Assembly: GCA_023448955.1 (NCBI GenBank)
Contig: JAEXJU010000041.1
Span: 1-6,031 of the forward strand
Length of the DNA: 6,031 bases
Direction: 5' to 3'
DNA from: Bacteroidota bacterium
Lineage (GTDB): Bacteria; Bacteroidota; Bacteroidia; Flavobacteriales; Weeksellaceae
Shown here: piece after piece, positions 5,145 through 6,031 of the stretch
Layout of the letters: each line of letters starts with the position of its first letter
How positions within the stretch are numbered: the first letter of the stretch is position 1
Notes under the pieces: generated by a model
Seen by the model: the letters and a program-made list of their open reading frames with translations, nothing else
What the model was told of the DNA's origin: nothing
Database searches by the model: none
Translations under genes and position numbers: made by a program

Positions 5145-6031
5145 ATGCATAAGACACGAAATAAATTCTATTTTTTCTGTAGAAAACTGATATTATTTCT
5201 ATGTCTTTTTTATTCTTTTTTAATAACTGCTCAGCAACCTTTTTTGAGAAAAATTTCGTTCCTGGAAGGATTGCCTTCGGATGTGATTTATGATTTATAT
5301 GTCAGTAAAAGTGGTTTGATTTACTTGGGCACTGAAAAGGGTTTGGTTTCCTATGATGGCGTTCATTTTATATCCTACCCTTTTGATGACAATCTTAGCA
5401 ATTCTGTCAATTCTATTCAGGAAGACAGCAATGGCGTAATATATTGCAAAAACTTTTCCAATCAGATTTATTACCTGTCCAACAAGCAGTTGCATCTTGA
5501 CAAAACTTTTGATAATTTAATTTCCAAAAATAATCTGGATGTTGTAGAATTTAGTGTTCAAGGAAATCAAAAACTTCTTCTAACGCCCGATCAATTCTTT
5601 GAAATTCATAGAAATTCCTCGCGTCTTATCTATCAGTCTAAAGGATTAGTAGATAAGATAGATTTTTTTCACTTAAATTATAATGAATCCAAAAAGGAGT
5701 TTTATCTATCCAGTTTAGATCATATTTTGACCTTTAAAAACGGTAAGTTAATAAAAAAACTCAAGGTTCAAAAAGGCAATAATATTCTTGAAGTTCACAA
5801 CGGCAAAATATGCTACAGTACAAAATCTGTTGGAAGTCAAGTTTTTTTGGATCAAAGTTTTATTGATATTGATAACTTGAAACAAACAGTCATCAACAAA
5901 ATAACTAGTTGTAAAACAGACTTATGGATATGTTCTAATGATGGGATTTTTGAAATTGATTTTGATAAAAAAGATGTTGCAAATTCTTTTTTAAAAGGCA
6001 AAAGGGTTTCTGATATTGCACAGGATAAGGA
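5145..6031 (+). CDS. Exported beta-propeller regulator, N-terminal part (likely sensor kinase; partial)
   Basis: The gene is open from ATG 5145 to the window edge: 295 codons plus two bases. Residues 1-30 look like a signal peptide: basic MHKTRNK, hydrophobic core LILFLCLFYSFLI (15-27), and likely cleavage after TAQ. The mature part begins with LEGLPSDVIYDLYVSKSGLIY (40-60) followed by LGTEKGLVSYDG (61-72). This is the classic two-component-regulator propeller repeat (Reg_prop). A second recognisable blade is LWICSNDGIFEID near 260-272, and a third starts at RVSDIAQDK. The blades between are strongly diverged. In Bacteroidota such periplasmic propellers usually sit in front of a transmembrane helix and a histidine kinase, hybrid kinase or DNA-binding output module, but none of that is in view, so the output is unknown. 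An in-frame TAA at 5109-5111 and no other ATG fix the start. TAAATTTA at 5109-5116 is a poor promoter match. Confidence 0.75.
   Translation, partial: MHKTRNKFYFFCRKLILFLCLFYSFLITAQQPFLRKISFLEGLPSDVIYDLYVSKSGLIYLGTEKGLVSYDGVHFISYPFDDNLSNSVNSIQEDSNGVIYCKNFSNQIYYLSNKQLHLDKTFDNLISKNNLDVVEFSVQGNQKLLLTPDQFFEIHRNSSRLIYQSKGLVDKIDFFHLNYNESKKEFYLSSLDHILTFKNGKLIKKLKVQKGNNILEVHNGKICYSTKSVGSQVFLDQSFIDIDNLKQTVINKITSCKTDLWICSNDGIFEIDFDKKDVANSFLKGKRVSDIAQDK

Noticed and set aside
5295..5495. Minus-strand open frame under the sensor gene
   Set aside because: It is antisense to a frame with signal peptide and clear propeller motifs; its apparent hydrophobicity is a by-product of the opposite strand.

Overview
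The window is AT-rich, with short A-rich leaders and no strong Shine-Dalgarno sites. Its best promoter has the Bacteroidota form TTG-N20-TAnnTTTG. Together with the protein sequences, this points to a flavobacterium of the Chryseobacterium / Weeksellaceae kind. That placement is inferred from protein resemblance, not from a search.

Layout, all on the + strand: (1) positions 1-140 hold the last 45 codons of adenylosuccinate lyase (purB), followed by an intrinsic terminator. (2) Positions 190-1193 hold a small island. A 157-aa single-domain HUH transposase of the IS200 / REP-associated (RAYT, TnpA-REP) type lies between two direct copies of a ~182-bp cassette made of short palindromes. One extra palindrome follows downstream. 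(3) Positions 1276-4980 hold a complete large-type phosphoribosylformylglycinamidine synthase (purL), followed by two small hairpins and a strong terminator. (4) Positions 5145-6031 hold the N-terminal 295 residues of a secreted or periplasm-facing protein. It has a signal peptide and a two-component-regulator-type beta-propeller, and is probably the sensor part of a histidine kinase or similar regulator cut off by the window edge.

The two purine genes are housekeeping. PurL makes FGAM (fourth step of IMP synthesis). PurB acts later, on SAICAR and on adenylosuccinate. The purB terminator and the repeat island between them suggest separate transcription.

The interesting part is the island. 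Nine hairpin units can be read in it. They share a TCC-(3-4 nt)-GGA core, most with a TAC loop, and most have a 5' foot of the form CTACACAGATA. The outer stem bases vary in a compensated way (CAG/CTG, GAT/ATC, CAT/ATG). Units are ordered ++-- before the transposase and ++--- after it. This has the architecture of a REP/BIME system with its own transposase, here with a multi-subtype hairpin family. The transposase keeps its visible catalytic residues (H55, H57, Y116, Q120) and has its own promoter.
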